From assembly GCF_030056655.1 (NCBI RefSeq), contig NZ_JASHIE010000017.1, positions 1 through 64,000 on the forward strand: 64,000 nucleotides of DNA, given 5' to 3'. Below the pieces are notes generated by a model. It ran no database searches. It worked only from the letters and a program-made list of their open reading frames with translations, and had not been told where the DNA came from. How positions within the stretch are numbered: the first letter of the stretch is position 1; each line of letters begins with the position of its first letter. Below, in pieces: positions 1 through 9,095 of this stretch. A program made the translations under genes and the position numbers. The DNA comes from Flectobacillus rivi (GTDB taxonomy: Bacteria > Bacteroidota > Bacteroidia > Cytophagales > Spirosomataceae).

Positions 1-2559
1 GGTCAAACAGGGAAGACGAATTTACCAGGACAGACTAACGTATATGTTTTGACAGATGGAAAAGGAAGAATACTCTCTATCTCGAATAGTCCAAGTTTCA
101 GTGACAATGGCAATGGAGTATACAATGTGTATGGCGTAAGTTACACAGGAAGTGTATCAGGGCTAACAGTAGGAGGAACCATCAATGGTGTTAGTGGAAG
201 TTGTGTAGACATTACCAATGCAGTAGGTTATGTGGTATGTGTACCAGAATTAGCGATTGTTAAATCAGGACCAAGTGTAGCAGAAAAAGGTACCAACTAT
301 AACTATACCTTAACCGTAAGCAATAGCGGAACGACAAGTACCTTTGGAACAACTGTGGTGAGTGATACCTTGGCTACGGGATTGAGTTTTGTATCAGGCT
401 CAGGCTCAGGTTGGAGTTGTAGCAGTAGTACGCTAGCTGGTGGTAGAGTGTTGGTAAGTTGTACAACAACGACAGGTATCGCCGCAGGTGGTAGTAGCTC
501 ATTGAACTTGACAGTGGTAAGTTCGGTGACGGGTACCGTTGTGAACAAAGCATGGGTAAGTGGTGGTGGAGACATCGTAGCCAAACGACCATCGAATCCA
601 GTAACGACAGTGATTAATGAACCAGCTAAACCAAATCTAGTGATAGCTAAAGCAGGACCATCGTCAGTAACCGTGGGTAGTAATTTTGATTATACTTTAA
701 CGGTAAGTAATAATGGTACAGCAGGTACCAGTGGATTAATCACCGTAACAGACAATTTACCAACAGGCATAGCCTTTGTAGGCTCAAGTAGTGCGGGTAG
801 CGTTTGGAGTTGTAGTGCGAGTGGTCAGTTGGTGACTTGTACGAGTAGTGCATCCATCATTGTGAATGCCAACTCAAATATCATCTTGACAGTACAGGCA
901 GTAAGTGCGGCGAGCTCACCAGCCATCAACACAGCTTATGTGAGTGGTGGTGGAGACCCAAGTACGACACCAAAACCATCAAATCCAGTAACGACAACGA
1001 TTAACCCAACACCGAAACCAAGTATTTCGATTGTGAAGTCAGGTCCAGTAACGGCGACAGTAGGCACGAACTACAACTATACCTTGACGGTAAACAACAC
1101 CGGAAATGCAGCGACGAGTGGTACGATAACGGTAACGGATGTTTTGGCGACGAACTTACAATATGTAGGCTTCAGTGGAACAGGTTGGAGTTGTAGTGCC
1201 TCAAATCAAACGGTGACTTGTATGATGAGCAATGTCGTAGCGGTGAATGGTAGCAATGTATTAACCTTAACAGTGAAGGCATTGGATGCAGCGAGTGGTT
1301 CATCAGTGGTGAATACAGCAAGTGTGATCGGAGGTGGAGATCCAAGTACGACACCAAAACCATCGAACCCAGTAACGACGGATATCACCCCAGCACCTAA
1401 ACCAAACTTGTTGATTAGCAAGTCAGGTCCAGTAACAGGTATTGTTAATACGAACTATGATTATACTTTGGTGGTGAATAACTCAGGAACGGCATCAACT
1501 GCAGGAGTAATTACCGTGACAGATAATCTACCAAATGGTTTACAGTTTGTGAGTGGTGGTGGCAATGGTTGGAGCTGTAGTGCTTCAGGACAATTGGTGA
1601 CTTGTACGAATAGTGGAGTGATAGCAGTGAGTGGCAGTAGCTCAATGAGTTTGACAGTGAAACCAACGCAAGCAGGAACTTACACCAACGTAGGTAGTGT
1701 AGTAGGTGGTGGAGACATTAGCACTGAAACGTCCAATAGTGTAACGACGGTGATTTCGAACCCACCAACACCAAACTTAGTGGTAGTGAAAACTGGACCA
1801 AGTGTAGCGACGGTAGGTACGAATTTCAACTATACTTTGACGGTAAACAACACAGGATTAGCAGCGAGTACAGGTACGATAACAGTAACGGATAACTTAC
1901 CAAGTGAGTTGAGTTATGTGACCTTCAGTGGATCAGGTTGGACTTGTAGCGCATCAGGTCAAGCAGTGACTTGTACGACAACAACTTCGATAGCAGCGAA
2001 TGGTAGTAGTACGATAGTCTTGACGGTAAATCCAACGACAGCACCAGCTTCGGGCTTACCAGTGAAGAACACGGCTTATGTAACAGGAGGTGGAGATCCA
2101 GTAACGACCCCTAAACCATCGAACGAAGTACCTACGACCATCAATGCTTTACCGCAGGCAAACTTAACAATCACGAAGAGTGCTCCAGTGGTAGCGACAG
2201 TAGGCACGAACTTTGCTTATAGTTTCAATATTGCCAATGGCGGAACGGGAGCTACGACTGGTACAATAACAGTAACGGATAACTTACCGATTGGCTTACA
2301 ATTTGTGAGTGGACCAAGTACAGGCGGCTTTACTTGTAGTGCAGTAGGTCAGGTGGTGACTTGTACCAACAATGGCTCAACGCAGATTCCAGCAGGTCAG
2401 AGTGTAGGATTGAGCATTAATGTGAAGGCTAACTTCAGTGGTGTGTTCAAGAACACAGCAGTGGTAAGTTCAAATGGAGGAACACCAAAAACCTCAAATG
2501 AGACTACTACAACAGTGAACTGTCCAACAGATATTAATCCAGGGGTGCTTGGATTCTAA
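1..2559 (+). CDS. Secreted DUF11-repeat adhesin-like protein, 5' truncated
   Basis: The reading frame is open to the window edge, so the start and any signal peptide lie upstream; the TTG at 49 is not a real start. After an N-terminal module with a LTDGKGR motif come six DUF11/TIGR01451-type Ig-like repeats, starting near nucleotides 244, 631, 1018, 1402, 1771 and 2158 (spacing 123-129 residues). Each opens with a K-x-G/A-P motif, has a YTLTV strand, and carries Cys in a 'WSCSASGQLVTC'-like segment. Composition is Ser/Thr/Gly/Val-rich, as expected for a surface protein. The end (NPGVLGF) is not a typical type IX secretion C-terminal domain. A structural or adhesive role is inferred from the family. 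A terminator follows, then a small gene sharing the N-terminal module. Confidence 0.85.
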   Translation, partial: GQTGKTNLPGQTNVYVLTDGKGRILSISNSPSFSDNGNGVYNVYGVSYTGSVSGLTVGGTINGVSGSCVDITNAVGYVVCVPELAIVKSGPSVAEKGTNYNYTLTVSNSGTTSTFGTTVVSDTLATGLSFVSGSGSGWSCSSSTLAGGRVLVSCTTTTGIAAGGSSSLNLTVVSSVTGTVVNKAWVSGGGDIVAKRPSNPVTTVINEPAKPNLVIAKAGPSSVTVGSNFDYTLTVSNNGTAGTSGLITVTDNLPTGIAFVGSSSAGSVWSCSASGQLVTCTSSASIIVNANSNIILTVQAVSAASSPAINTAYVSGGGDPSTTPKPSNPVTTTINPTPKPSISIVKSGPVTATVGTNYNYTLTVNNTGNAATSGTITVTDVLATNLQYVGFSGTGWSCSASNQTVTCMMSNVVAVNGSNVLTLTVKALDAASGSSVVNTASVIGGGDPSTTPKPSNPVTTDITPAPKPNLLISKSGPVTGIVNTNYDYTLVVNNSGTASTAGVITVTDNLPNGLQFVSGGGNGWSCSASGQLVTCTNSGVIAVSGSSSMSLTVKPTQAGTYTNVGSVVGGGDISTETSNSVTTVISNPPTPNLVVVKTGPSVATVGTNFNYTLTVNNTGLAASTGTITVTDNLPSELSYVTFSGSGWTCSASGQAVTCTTTTSIAANGSSTIVLTVNPTTAPASGLPVKNTAYVTGGGDPVTTPKPSNEVPTTINALPQANLTITKSAPVVATVGTNFAYSFNIANGGTGATTGTITVTDNLPIGLQFVSGPSTGGFTCSAVGQVVTCTNNGSTQIPAGQSVGLSINVKANFSGVFKNTAVVSSNGGTPKTSNETTTTVNCPTDINPGVLGF

Positions 2560-2566
2560 TATTCAT

Positions 2567-2598
2567 AAAGAGGGAGCTAAAACTCCCTCTTTATTCTA
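2567..2598 (+). terminator. Intrinsic terminator after the DUF11 gene
   Basis: A perfect 10-bp stem (AAAGAGGGAG with CTCCCTCTTT) has a CTAAAA loop and a short T-rich tail. Confidence 0.75.
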
Positions 2599-2615
2599 CT
2601 ATAGCAGATAGTGTT

Positions 2616-3290
2616 ATGAAAAAGTATTTTCCCAAAAGTTTCTTGCTATTATTATCACTTCTAATGATGTGTAGTTTTACCATCTGTAGTCAAACCTTAG
2701 GGTGTAATTTCAAACCTGGTACAATCCAATTAAATTTGAGTGGTCAAAGTATAGGTACCAATATCGTAAGTTATGTTGTGTTAGTAGATGGAGGTAATAT
2801 TATCCGATATAAATCTGTAGTTAATTCAGGTACGATAGATGCTGTTGGTGTTGGCAGTTATAAAGCTGTAGCCATAACATGGGATAATAGTCAGTTAAAT
2901 CTACCGTCATTAGAAATAGGAAAAAACTTCACTGAAATAGATCATTGTTTGAAAAGTACGGCAGTAGATATATCTATCTGTGATTGTAACACAACCACCA
3001 ATAGTATAACTGTACCGAGCTCAGTGGGATTATCCCCTCAGTATTTATTAACTGATGGACGAGGAGTAATTCAACAAGTACAGAGTGGCACGACCTTTTC
3101 AGGATTGAGCAATGGTGTTTATAATCATTATGTATTGTGTAATACAAATCCCTCATTGGTAATTGGTACAAAAATCACAACGATACCTAGTACGGATTTT
3201 TGTAGAATTGTGCCATTATCATACGTGGTATGTGTAGCCGAATGCGCCCCAGTGATATGTGTACCAATGGTAATAGCCAAAATAAGATAG
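2616..3290 (+). CDS. Small secreted Cys-rich protein related to the upstream DUF11 protein
   Basis: This protein has 224 residues with a clear N-terminal signal peptide (hydrophobic LLLLSLLMM core, likely cleaved near residue 26). No named family is recognised. Residues about 143-215 mirror the N-terminal module of the preceding DUF11 protein: YLLTDGRG matches VYVLTDGKG, SNGVYNHY matches GNGVYNVY, and SYVVCVAEC matches GYVVCVPEL. The two genes therefore share a module, and this one looks like a version without the repeats. Several Cys residues suggest disulfides outside the cytoplasm. It starts 56 bp after the DUF11 stop and follows that gene's terminator, so it probably has its own transcript or depends on read-through. 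Confidence 0.65.
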   Translation: MKKYFPKSFLLLLSLLMMCSFTICSQTLGCNFKPGTIQLNLSGQSIGTNIVSYVVLVDGGNIIRYKSVVNSGTIDAVGVGSYKAVAITWDNSQLNLPSLEIGKNFTEIDHCLKSTAVDISICDCNTTTNSITVPSSVGLSPQYLLTDGRGVIQQVQSGTTFSGLSNGVYNHYVLCNTNPSLVIGTKITTIPSTDFCRIVPLSYVVCVAECAPVICVPMVIAKIR

Positions 3291-3398
3291 GTTAGTATAA
3301 AGAAATTTATGAGCCTAAGGAGGACTAAAAAATATAATAAGATAGAAGTATAGATGAAATTCGTTGCGAGCGAATAGAAATCAAATTTATCATTAAAT

Positions 3399-3431
3399 AA
3401 AGACTACGAAAGTAGTCTTTATTTTTGTTTT
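3399..3431. terminator. Bidirectional intrinsic terminator
   Basis: A 9-bp stem AAAGACTAC/GTAGTCTTT closes a GAAA tetraloop, with a T-rich run to the right and an A-rich run to the left. It sits between convergent genes and can serve both. Confidence 0.75.
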
Positions 3432-3460
3432 TAGCCTGTAATAATTTTGTGGTTTTTGAA

Positions 3461-4174
3461 TTATACTAGTAGATGATCTATCAAATAGGAAATATATCCT
3501 ATTTTGTTACGATACGATCTTCCAATTGGTAATTTTTTTGCATTATTTAATTCAATTTCTTTTGCAGATACCCGCAAAATTTTTTGAGCATTAATAATGA
3601 ATGAACGATGTAAACGCACAAAATTTTTCGAAGGAAGACGTTCTTCGAGTAAAGTAATAGATTCTTTTACTAAGATTACCTGATTCAAAAGAAAAACATT
3701 ACAGGAAGAGCCTGTAGCCTCAATATAAAAAATATCATTAAAACTAATTTTGGTCATTTCTGCTCCAGTAGGAAAAAAGTCAAAATGATTGAGGTGTTGT
3801 ACTTTGGGCAATACGTATTTGCTTAAAACTCTAATAAGTAAATTTTGAAGTTTTTCGGGATTAATGGGCTTCAAAGTAAATAAAATGACGTTGTCTAAAT
3901 CATGAGGATCGAAGATTGTCTCATAATCATTGGCAATAACTATGATAGAAGTATCTCTGGGAATGCTAGAAATTACTTTTACTTCTTCCTCACTTATGTT
4001 ATCTCCATTAAAAATAATTACCTCAAAGTATTCCTGTTCAATCAAACCATAAGCAAGCTCAAGTGATGAGACATTCGTAAAGTGAAAGGAGATGTTGCGA
4101 GGAAAGACATCAAGTTCTAAACTTATATCATTTGTTAGGTCAACGTATAGGCAATGAAATTGAATAGGTCTCAT
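3461..4174 (-). CDS. LytTR-family DNA-binding regulator with a degenerate receiver
   Basis: This 237-residue protein has two parts. Residues about 130-235 form a LytTR DNA-binding domain, with 'IFYIEATGSSCNVFL' followed by 'NFVRLHRSFIINAQKI'. The N-terminal half (about 1-120) has the alternating strand/helix pattern of a response-regulator receiver. However, the strand that should end in the phospho-acceptor Asp reads VIIFNGDN, so Asn sits where Asp is expected, and no clear acidic pair follows the start. Phosphorylation by a kinase is therefore doubtful. No histidine kinase lies next to it, unlike most LytTR two-component pairs. The target promoter is unknown. The start is the first Met, with about 400 bp of non-coding DNA upstream. 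Confidence 0.8.
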   Translation of the reverse strand: MRPIQFHCLYVDLTNDISLELDVFPRNISFHFTNVSSLELAYGLIEQEYFEVIIFNGDNISEEEVKVISSIPRDTSIIVIANDYETIFDPHDLDNVILFTLKPINPEKLQNLLIRVLSKYVLPKVQHLNHFDFFPTGAEMTKISFNDIFYIEATGSSCNVFLLNQVILVKESITLLEERLPSKNFVRLHRSFIINAQKILRVSAKEIELNNAKKLPIGRSYRNKIGYISYLIDHLLV

Positions 4175-4533
4175 AATAGTAAAGGCTAGATAATAGATTC
4201 TTATTAACTGATATTTTACAAAACTGAAGGGACTGATTTATTCTTGTATTAAGATAATTAACCCCATAGAAAATAATACTAATTTTCGTTTGGGTGAATA
4301 CAGATAGGATAAAATACAAGCCAAGATGCTAGTATGATCAATGTTAAAGATTTTAACTAGAGTTTGAAAAAGAATTGTAAATGATGAATAGGCATTATTT
4401 ATAAGCGGTGGATAGAAATTTACGAGTTAGACTTCTTACTAAATTTAGAAAGAAAAAATCTACTTTAAAAATAACAAAGTAACCGCAAGATTACAATACT
4501 ATATGAGCTTTTATGTGAAGTAATACAAACAAA
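4175..4533. other. Intergenic stretch, no gene seen
   Basis: This A/T-rich DNA lies upstream of the LytTR gene and should hold its promoter. No ORF, repeat or RNA structure stood out. Confidence 0.5.
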
Positions 4534-4562
4534 TACGCCGTTCATATTTAATGAACGGCGTA
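4534..4562 (-). terminator. Terminator of the LysM gene
   Basis: A perfect 12-bp stem TACGCCGTTCAT/ATGAACGGCGTA has a 5-nt loop. On the minus strand it is followed by TTTGTTTG. Confidence 0.8.
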
Positions 4563-4573
4563 TAAAGAAAAAA

Positions 4574-5278
4574 CTATTTTAAAGGGATAATCAACTTTTC
4601 ACCTTTTTCTGTAATATCTCTTGTCTTTTTGTTGGCTTGCATAATGAGTGCTTTTGAAACACCATATTTCTGTGCAATGACCCGAAGTACATCGCCTGAG
4701 CCAACGGTATGGACTTTTAGGACTCTGACTTTTAGTTTAGTAACCCCAACTTTGATTCCCTCAGGATTTACGCTTGGGTTGAGCTTTTGCAGAGATTGCC
4801 ATTTGAGGTTATAACGGTTGGCAATTCCAAAGAAAGTTTCGCCTGCTTGCACTACGTGAGTGATTGTTTCTCCTTTACCTAAGCTAGCGTCAGATGCTTT
4901 GCTATCTGTGCTTTTTTCTACCTTAGTTTTAGTAGTAGCTTTTTCTTTAGACTCAGATTTTTTCTCTTTCTTTTCTTCTTTTTTATGTTCCTCTTTACTA
5001 TCTGATTTTTTTTCTTCTGATTCTTTTACTTTTTCTTGATCTTCACTTTCTTCATCAGAAGCTGCTTCTGCTACAACTGGAGATTCTCTATTATTGTCAA
5101 TCACTGCAATGCTGTCTGTACCAGCATTGGTAAGTTCATTGTCTGAAATAGAGTCTTCTTTTAAATACTGCCAGCCAACGTAGAGTAACGCAGCAATCAA
5201 TCCCAATAATACTAATAAAGTAATGTTAGGAACTTGAGAACTTTCTTCAACTGGTCGAGGGTTTCTTTTGTCTTCCAT
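4574..5278 (-). CDS. Membrane-anchored protein with two LysM domains
   Basis: This 234-residue protein has a short cytoplasmic N-terminus and one transmembrane helix (about 19-41, ITLLVLLGLIAALLYVGW). A long Lys/Glu/Ser-rich linker (about 60-135) is followed by two LysM modules at about 141-187 (THVVQAGETFFGIANRY) and 190-234 (HTVGSGDVLRVIAQKYGV). LysM domains bind N-acetylglucosamine-containing glycans, so the C-terminal half probably reaches peptidoglycan in the periplasm. No catalytic domain is present; it may be a tether or scaffold. It ends in its own terminator. The purK-purE genes lie upstream on the same strand, about 100 bp away. Confidence 0.85.
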   Translation of the reverse strand: MEDKRNPRPVEESSQVPNITLLVLLGLIAALLYVGWQYLKEDSISDNELTNAGTDSIAVIDNNRESPVVAEAASDEESEDQEKVKESEEKKSDSKEEHKKEEKKEKKSESKEKATTKTKVEKSTDSKASDASLGKGETITHVVQAGETFFGIANRYNLKWQSLQKLNPSVNPEGIKVGVTKLKVRVLKVHTVGSGDVLRVIAQKYGVSKALIMQANKKTRDITEKGEKLIIPLK

Positions 5279-5384
5279 CTTCGTAAGGTTAATTAGGGCA
5301 AAATACTAGGATTTAGCATATCCCAATAATCTTTCCTAAGTTAACGATTGAACTTGTAAGGGAAAGAGATTTTTGATAAATAAT

Positions 5385-5873
5385 TTATTGAATGGTTTTT
5401 TTCAATTCAGTAACCATATCGTCTACCTTGCTACTCAGCTGTTTTTTGTACTCAGCCAAAGTTTCGGCAATCACAGGGTTTTCAATACCTAACATTTGTA
5501 CGGCCAAGATTCCTGCATTTTTAGCACCATTCAACGCAACCGTAGCTACAGGAACTCCTGATGGCATCTGTAAAATAGAAAGTACAGAATCCCATCCATC
5601 AATCGAATTAGATGATTTTACTGGCACTCCAATTACAGGTAAAGTAGTAACTGAAGCTACCATTCCTGGTAAGTGTGCTGCACCACCAGCGCCAGCAATG
5701 ATTACTTTGATGCCACGTTCACGAGCTGTTTGGGCATATTCAACCATTTTGATGGGTGTACGGTGTGCCGATACAATATCGATTTCGTAGTCTACACCTA
5801 ATTCTTTGATAACGTCGGCAGCTTCTTGCATAACTTTTAAGTCAGAGATGCTACCCATGATGATTCCTACCAT
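5385..5873 (-). CDS. purE: N5-carboxyaminoimidazole ribonucleotide mutase PurE
   Basis: This 162-residue protein has the usual length of class I PurE. It converts N5-CAIR, the PurK product, to CAIR in purine synthesis. Visible motifs are the N-terminal GSISDLKVM (substrate phosphate binding), SAHRTP, the Gly-rich AGAGGAAHLPGMVA and the GVPVKSS/DSVLSILQMP segment. It lies 42 bp downstream of purK on the same strand, so the two form a purK-purE operon, a standard arrangement. Confidence 0.96.
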   Translation of the reverse strand: MVGIIMGSISDLKVMQEAADVIKELGVDYEIDIVSAHRTPIKMVEYAQTARERGIKVIIAGAGGAAHLPGMVASVTTLPVIGVPVKSSNSIDGWDSVLSILQMPSGVPVATVALNGAKNAGILAVQMLGIENPVIAETLAEYKKQLSSKVDDMVTELKKTIQ

Positions 5874-5915
5874 TGGAATGTATTGATTTTTATGAATGAA
5901 AAGACTACCAATAAT

Positions 5916-7055
5916 TTATGCGATTACTTTCAGCGTATTTTTTACGAAATCTACTTTTTCTTTCAACTTCGCTAGGTCATTTTCTACAACAGTAACATGT
6001 CCCATTTTGCGGAATGGTTTGGTTGTAGTTTTACCATATAAAAACGGATATACGCCTGCAACACTTAAGACGTCGGACATACCTTCATACTGAGCGTCGC
6101 CTGAATAACCATCTTCGCCCAAAAGATTAACCATAGCAGCAGTACTGTGAGCAGTGGTATCGCCAAGTGGTAATCCCAAAACTGCACGTAGATGTTGCTC
6201 AAACTGCGAAGTATGATTTGCACGAATTGTGTGGTGACCACTATTGTGCGTGCGAGGCGCTACTTCGTTGATTAGAACTTCTCCATCTTTTGTCAAAAAT
6301 AGCTCGACTGCAAGTAATCCTACAATCCCTAATTTTTCGGCAGTTTCGATGGCAATTGCTTTGGCTTTTTCGCTAATCTCTTCCGAAACGTCTGCTGGAG
6401 CAAAAAGATATTCAACCAAATTGTGAACAGGATGGAACACGCACTCAACTGTTGGGAATGTTTTACATTCACCTTGTTCGTTACGCGCTACGATCACAGC
6501 GATTTCTTTTGCAAAGTCTACGGCTTTTTCTAAAAGACTTGGTTCTGTAAAAGCAAGGTGAACATCCTCGGCTGAACTAATGCGTTGAACGCCTTTTCCA
6601 TCATATCCGCCACGACCTAATTTATTGAACGCTGGCAAGAAATCAACATTAGCTGCCACAGCGTCGGCGTTGTCGGTCAAGACAAAATCTGCTGTCGGTA
6701 ATTGATGATCACGATAGAATTGTTTCTGAATGCGTTTATCTTGAATCAACTCCAACACTTCTGGTTGAGGGAATACCTTCTTACCTTCGGACTGAAGTTT
6801 TTTCAATGCATCGAGATTGACATTTTCGATTTCGATTGTTATTACTTCACAGTCTTGACCGAAAGCATATACAGTGTCAAAATCCAAGAATGAACCACAG
6901 ACAAACTCTGGTGCAATTTTAGCACAAGGAGCATTAGGATCTGGGTCGAGAGCCTTCACATGGATGTCTAAATCGATAGCAGCTTGGAGCATCATACGGC
7001 CTAACTGGCCACCGCCTAAAAGGCCTAATTTGAAATTTTTCGAGAATACTGGCAT
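5916..7055 (-). CDS. purK: N5-carboxyaminoimidazole ribonucleotide synthase PurK
   Basis: This ATP-grasp enzyme makes N5-CAIR from AIR, bicarbonate and ATP. The N-terminus has the dinucleotide-like LGLLGGGQLGRM motif. The central ATP-grasp part includes FNKLGRGGYDGKG and the metal-binding stretch ending INEVAPRTHNSGHHT. The chosen start is the Met before PVFSKNFKLG; a Met four codons upstream (7067) is possible, but family members begin near the Gly-rich motif. The product is about 379 residues, normal for PurK. It is transcribed away from the DUF6580-like gene and is followed by purE. Confidence 0.95.
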   Translation of the reverse strand: MPVFSKNFKLGLLGGGQLGRMMLQAAIDLDIHVKALDPDPNAPCAKIAPEFVCGSFLDFDTVYAFGQDCEVITIEIENVNLDALKKLQSEGKKVFPQPEVLELIQDKRIQKQFYRDHQLPTADFVLTDNADAVAANVDFLPAFNKLGRGGYDGKGVQRISSAEDVHLAFTEPSLLEKAVDFAKEIAVIVARNEQGECKTFPTVECVFHPVHNLVEYLFAPADVSEEISEKAKAIAIETAEKLGIVGLLAVELFLTKDGEVLINEVAPRTHNSGHHTIRANHTSQFEQHLRAVLGLPLGDTTAHSTAAMVNLLGEDGYSGDAQYEGMSDVLSVAGVYPFLYGKTTTKPFRKMGHVTVVENDLAKLKEKVDFVKNTLKVIA

Positions 7056-7158
7056 GATTTGTAGCACGAAATCAAGAATCGTGTTTATTTATACCCCAAA
7101 ATTACTGCTAAATATTGAAAGGTTATTAAATTTGTTGTGTATCAAATCAAGACATTTC

Positions 7159-7719
7159 ATGAAAAATTCAATAAACCTTCGTTTTGGGGTAATCGCGGGA
7201 ATGATTACAGTAGCAGCGTTGAGTCGTTTTTTATTTTTAACCCCTTCTTTAGCCAACTTTTCTCCAGTAGGAGCAATGGCACTTTTTGGAGGTGCTTACT
7301 TCGTCAACAAGCGTTGGTCGTATGCTATTCCTATGTTGGCATTGTGGCTTTCAAACTTAGTGTTGAACAATGTTGTTTATAAAGAATATTATCCAACTTT
7401 CTCTTTTGGTGTTGAGCCAGGCGTATTTGTGAGTTTTGCTGTGATGGTAACAGTTGGTATTTTTCTTTTGAAAAAGGTGACTGCACAAAATGTATTATTC
7501 GCTAATTTGTTGGGAACACTTGCTTTTTTCTTAGTTTCTAACTTTTTTGTTTGGACTGAAGGCAAGCTTTATACTCAAGATATGAATGGTTTGGCGTCGT
7601 GTTATGCAAATGCGATTCCGTACGTAAAAAATACATTAATGAGTAATCTTTTGTTCTCGACTTTAATGTTTGGAGCGTTTGAAGCTGCTAAACGTCAGGT
7701 TCGTGCATTGGCTTACTAA
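7159..7719 (+). CDS. DUF6580-like integral membrane protein
   Basis: This protein of about 186 residues has five or six hydrophobic helices. The open frame runs upstream into purK, but the Met at 7159 (MKNSINLRFG) begins the recognisable part. The NFSPVGAMALFGGAYF segment and the overall size match the DUF6580 family of Bacteroidota, described as putative transport proteins related to ECF transporter S components. The substrate is unknown. There is no ATPase or T component nearby. It is divergent from purK, with about 100 bp between them for both promoters. Confidence 0.7.
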   Translation: MKNSINLRFGVIAGMITVAALSRFLFLTPSLANFSPVGAMALFGGAYFVNKRWSYAIPMLALWLSNLVLNNVVYKEYYPTFSFGVEPGVFVSFAVMVTVGIFLLKKVTAQNVLFANLLGTLAFFLVSNFFVWTEGKLYTQDMNGLASCYANAIPYVKNTLMSNLLFSTLMFGAFEAAKRQVRALAY

Positions 7720-7745
7720 ATTATGTTCGAAAGAAAGGAAATCTT

Positions 7746-7991
7746 CTATTTAGTGAATTGCGATTGAGTGATTATTCTTTAAATCTACATTTCATGAGTA
7801 AAGACGCAATGTTTTGCGTCTAAATAGATACCCTTCCGAAATATAGTATCAAAAAAGCTGTCGGAAATTGTTTTTCGACAGCTTTTTTGATGTTACAATG
7901 CTATGTTTTACTCGACTTCAGACGCAATGCATTACGTCTCTACAGCTAGAATACAAATTTTAGAATAATCGCCCAATCACTTAATTCGTGA
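7746..7991. repeat. Intergenic element with inverted ends and GACGCAA palindromes
   Basis: The left end (about 7746-7776, AGTGAATT...GAGTGATTATTC) and the right end (about 7963-7991) are imperfect inverted copies. Inside each end is a short palindrome: GACGCAA-TGTT-TTGCGTC at 7803-7820 and GACGCAATGCATTACGTC at 7921-7938. A long terminator hairpin lies in the middle. The same palindrome and hairpin arms recur at 14430-14530. This may be a small non-autonomous repeat; no coding capacity is seen. Confidence 0.5.
7849..7890. terminator. Long symmetric terminator between convergent genes
   Basis: A 15-bp perfect stem (TCAAAAAAGCTGTCG/CGACAGCTTTTTTGA) has a 12-nt loop. The A-run and T-run arms make it work in both directions, for the DUF6580-like gene and the GH16 gene. 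Confidence 0.8.
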
Positions 7992-8001
7992 CGGCTCATG
8001 T

Positions 8002-8838
8002 TTATTTCTTTTTGGGAGCAGACTTTAATGGATAAACTCTCACGTAGTCAATCTCCATACGCTGAGGAAAAATACTTTCATCCACACCTTTTAGACCACC
8101 CCATCCTCCTCCAACAGCAATATTTAGCAAGATATGGAAGGGTTTATCAAATGGATATTCTTCCCATCTATCGCTTACTTTTGGAAAAGACAAAACTCGC
8201 TCATTATCGATAAATGCCTCTATTTTATCGGGAGTCCAATCTACTCGATATACATGAAAAGCCGTATGAAAATCTGGAAGCATTTTATTGGCAGAACGCT
8301 GAGTGCCTTTGATATGGTTAAAGTCGCGTGTATGTACGGTGGCGTGTACACGACCAGGGTCGTAGCCTACATGCTCCATAATGTCGATTTCGCCATTGTC
8401 GGGCCAATAAGTATTACTATAAAATTGCTTTGTTGCCAACATCCAAATGGCAGGCCAAGTGCCTCGTCCTTCAGGAAGCTTGGCTTTAATTTCGAATCTA
8501 CCATATAGAAAATCTCCTTTGCCTTTGGTTACTAAACGTGCTGACGAATAGGCATTGTCTTTCACTGTTTCCTTCAGTGCTTCGATAATGAGTACACCGT
8601 TTTCAACACGAGCGTTTTTGAGATTTTTTTCTGTATAGTATTGTAGTTCATTGTTGCCCCAACCATGACCGCCCACATCATAATTCCACTTGGTGGAGTC
8701 GGGGAGTCCATTTTTGTTAAACTCATCAGCCCATGAAGGTTTTGAGGCAAACTGATACGTTTTTGTTGGAGTATTTTGTCCCCAAGACCAAAATTGCAAG
8801 CAAACGCATAGTCCAGTTAATACATAGCTTTTTTTCAT
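8002..8838 (-). CDS. Secreted GH16 family beta-glucanase
   Basis: This 278-residue protein has a signal peptide (about 1-20, ending near SWGQ). It is a single GH16 domain. The catalytic motif GEIDIMEHVG places the nucleophile at about Glu150, the assisting Asp at 152 and the acid/base at Glu155. Other GH16 features are GRFEIKAKLPEGRGTWPAIWML before it and HVYRVDWTPDKIEAFID after it. The sequence resembles laminarinases (beta-1,3-glucanases), but the exact linkage cannot be told from sequence alone. It would act in the periplasm or outside the cell on plant or algal glucans. It is monocistronic, with no SusC/D pair beside it. Confidence 0.92.
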   Translation of the reverse strand: MKKSYVLTGLCVCLQFWSWGQNTPTKTYQFASKPSWADEFNKNGLPDSTKWNYDVGGHGWGNNELQYYTEKNLKNARVENGVLIIEALKETVKDNAYSSARLVTKGKGDFLYGRFEIKAKLPEGRGTWPAIWMLATKQFYSNTYWPDNGEIDIMEHVGYDPGRVHATVHTRDFNHIKGTQRSANKMLPDFHTAFHVYRVDWTPDKIEAFIDNERVLSFPKVSDRWEEYPFDKPFHILLNIAVGGGWGGLKGVDESIFPQRMEIDYVRVYPLKSAPKKK

Positions 8839-9095
8839 TGTTTGCGAATTAATATATTGATAATAAGCCTTTTATTGGAAATGTTAAATAAAATATAAAA
8901 GAATAAATGTTAATATGAATATTTTTATATAAAATTAGAAAAATTATATTTTGTAGGCGTTATTTTAAATGATTTCTTGGATTGAAACTGTAAAATTCCT
9001 ATATTTAATCTAAGGAGTTTAGAAAATAAAGAAGAATCAAAAACATACTCAATACCTAAAACTCCCTTTCTTTCGGACTGCTAACACACATAGAA
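8839..9095. other. Intergenic stretch upstream of the GH16 gene
   Basis: This very A/T-rich DNA probably contains the GH16 promoter. No gene was seen here; the next 190 bases hold a possible gene remnant. Confidence 0.4.

Noticed and set aside
303..1421. Minus-strand ORFs inside the DUF11 repeat gene
   Set aside because: They are shadows of a repetitive Ser/Thr/Gly-rich coding frame.
6874..7158. Upstream extension of the DUF6580-like gene
   Set aside because: It runs across the 5' part of purK on the other strand and has no family-like sequence; the ATG at 7159 fits better.
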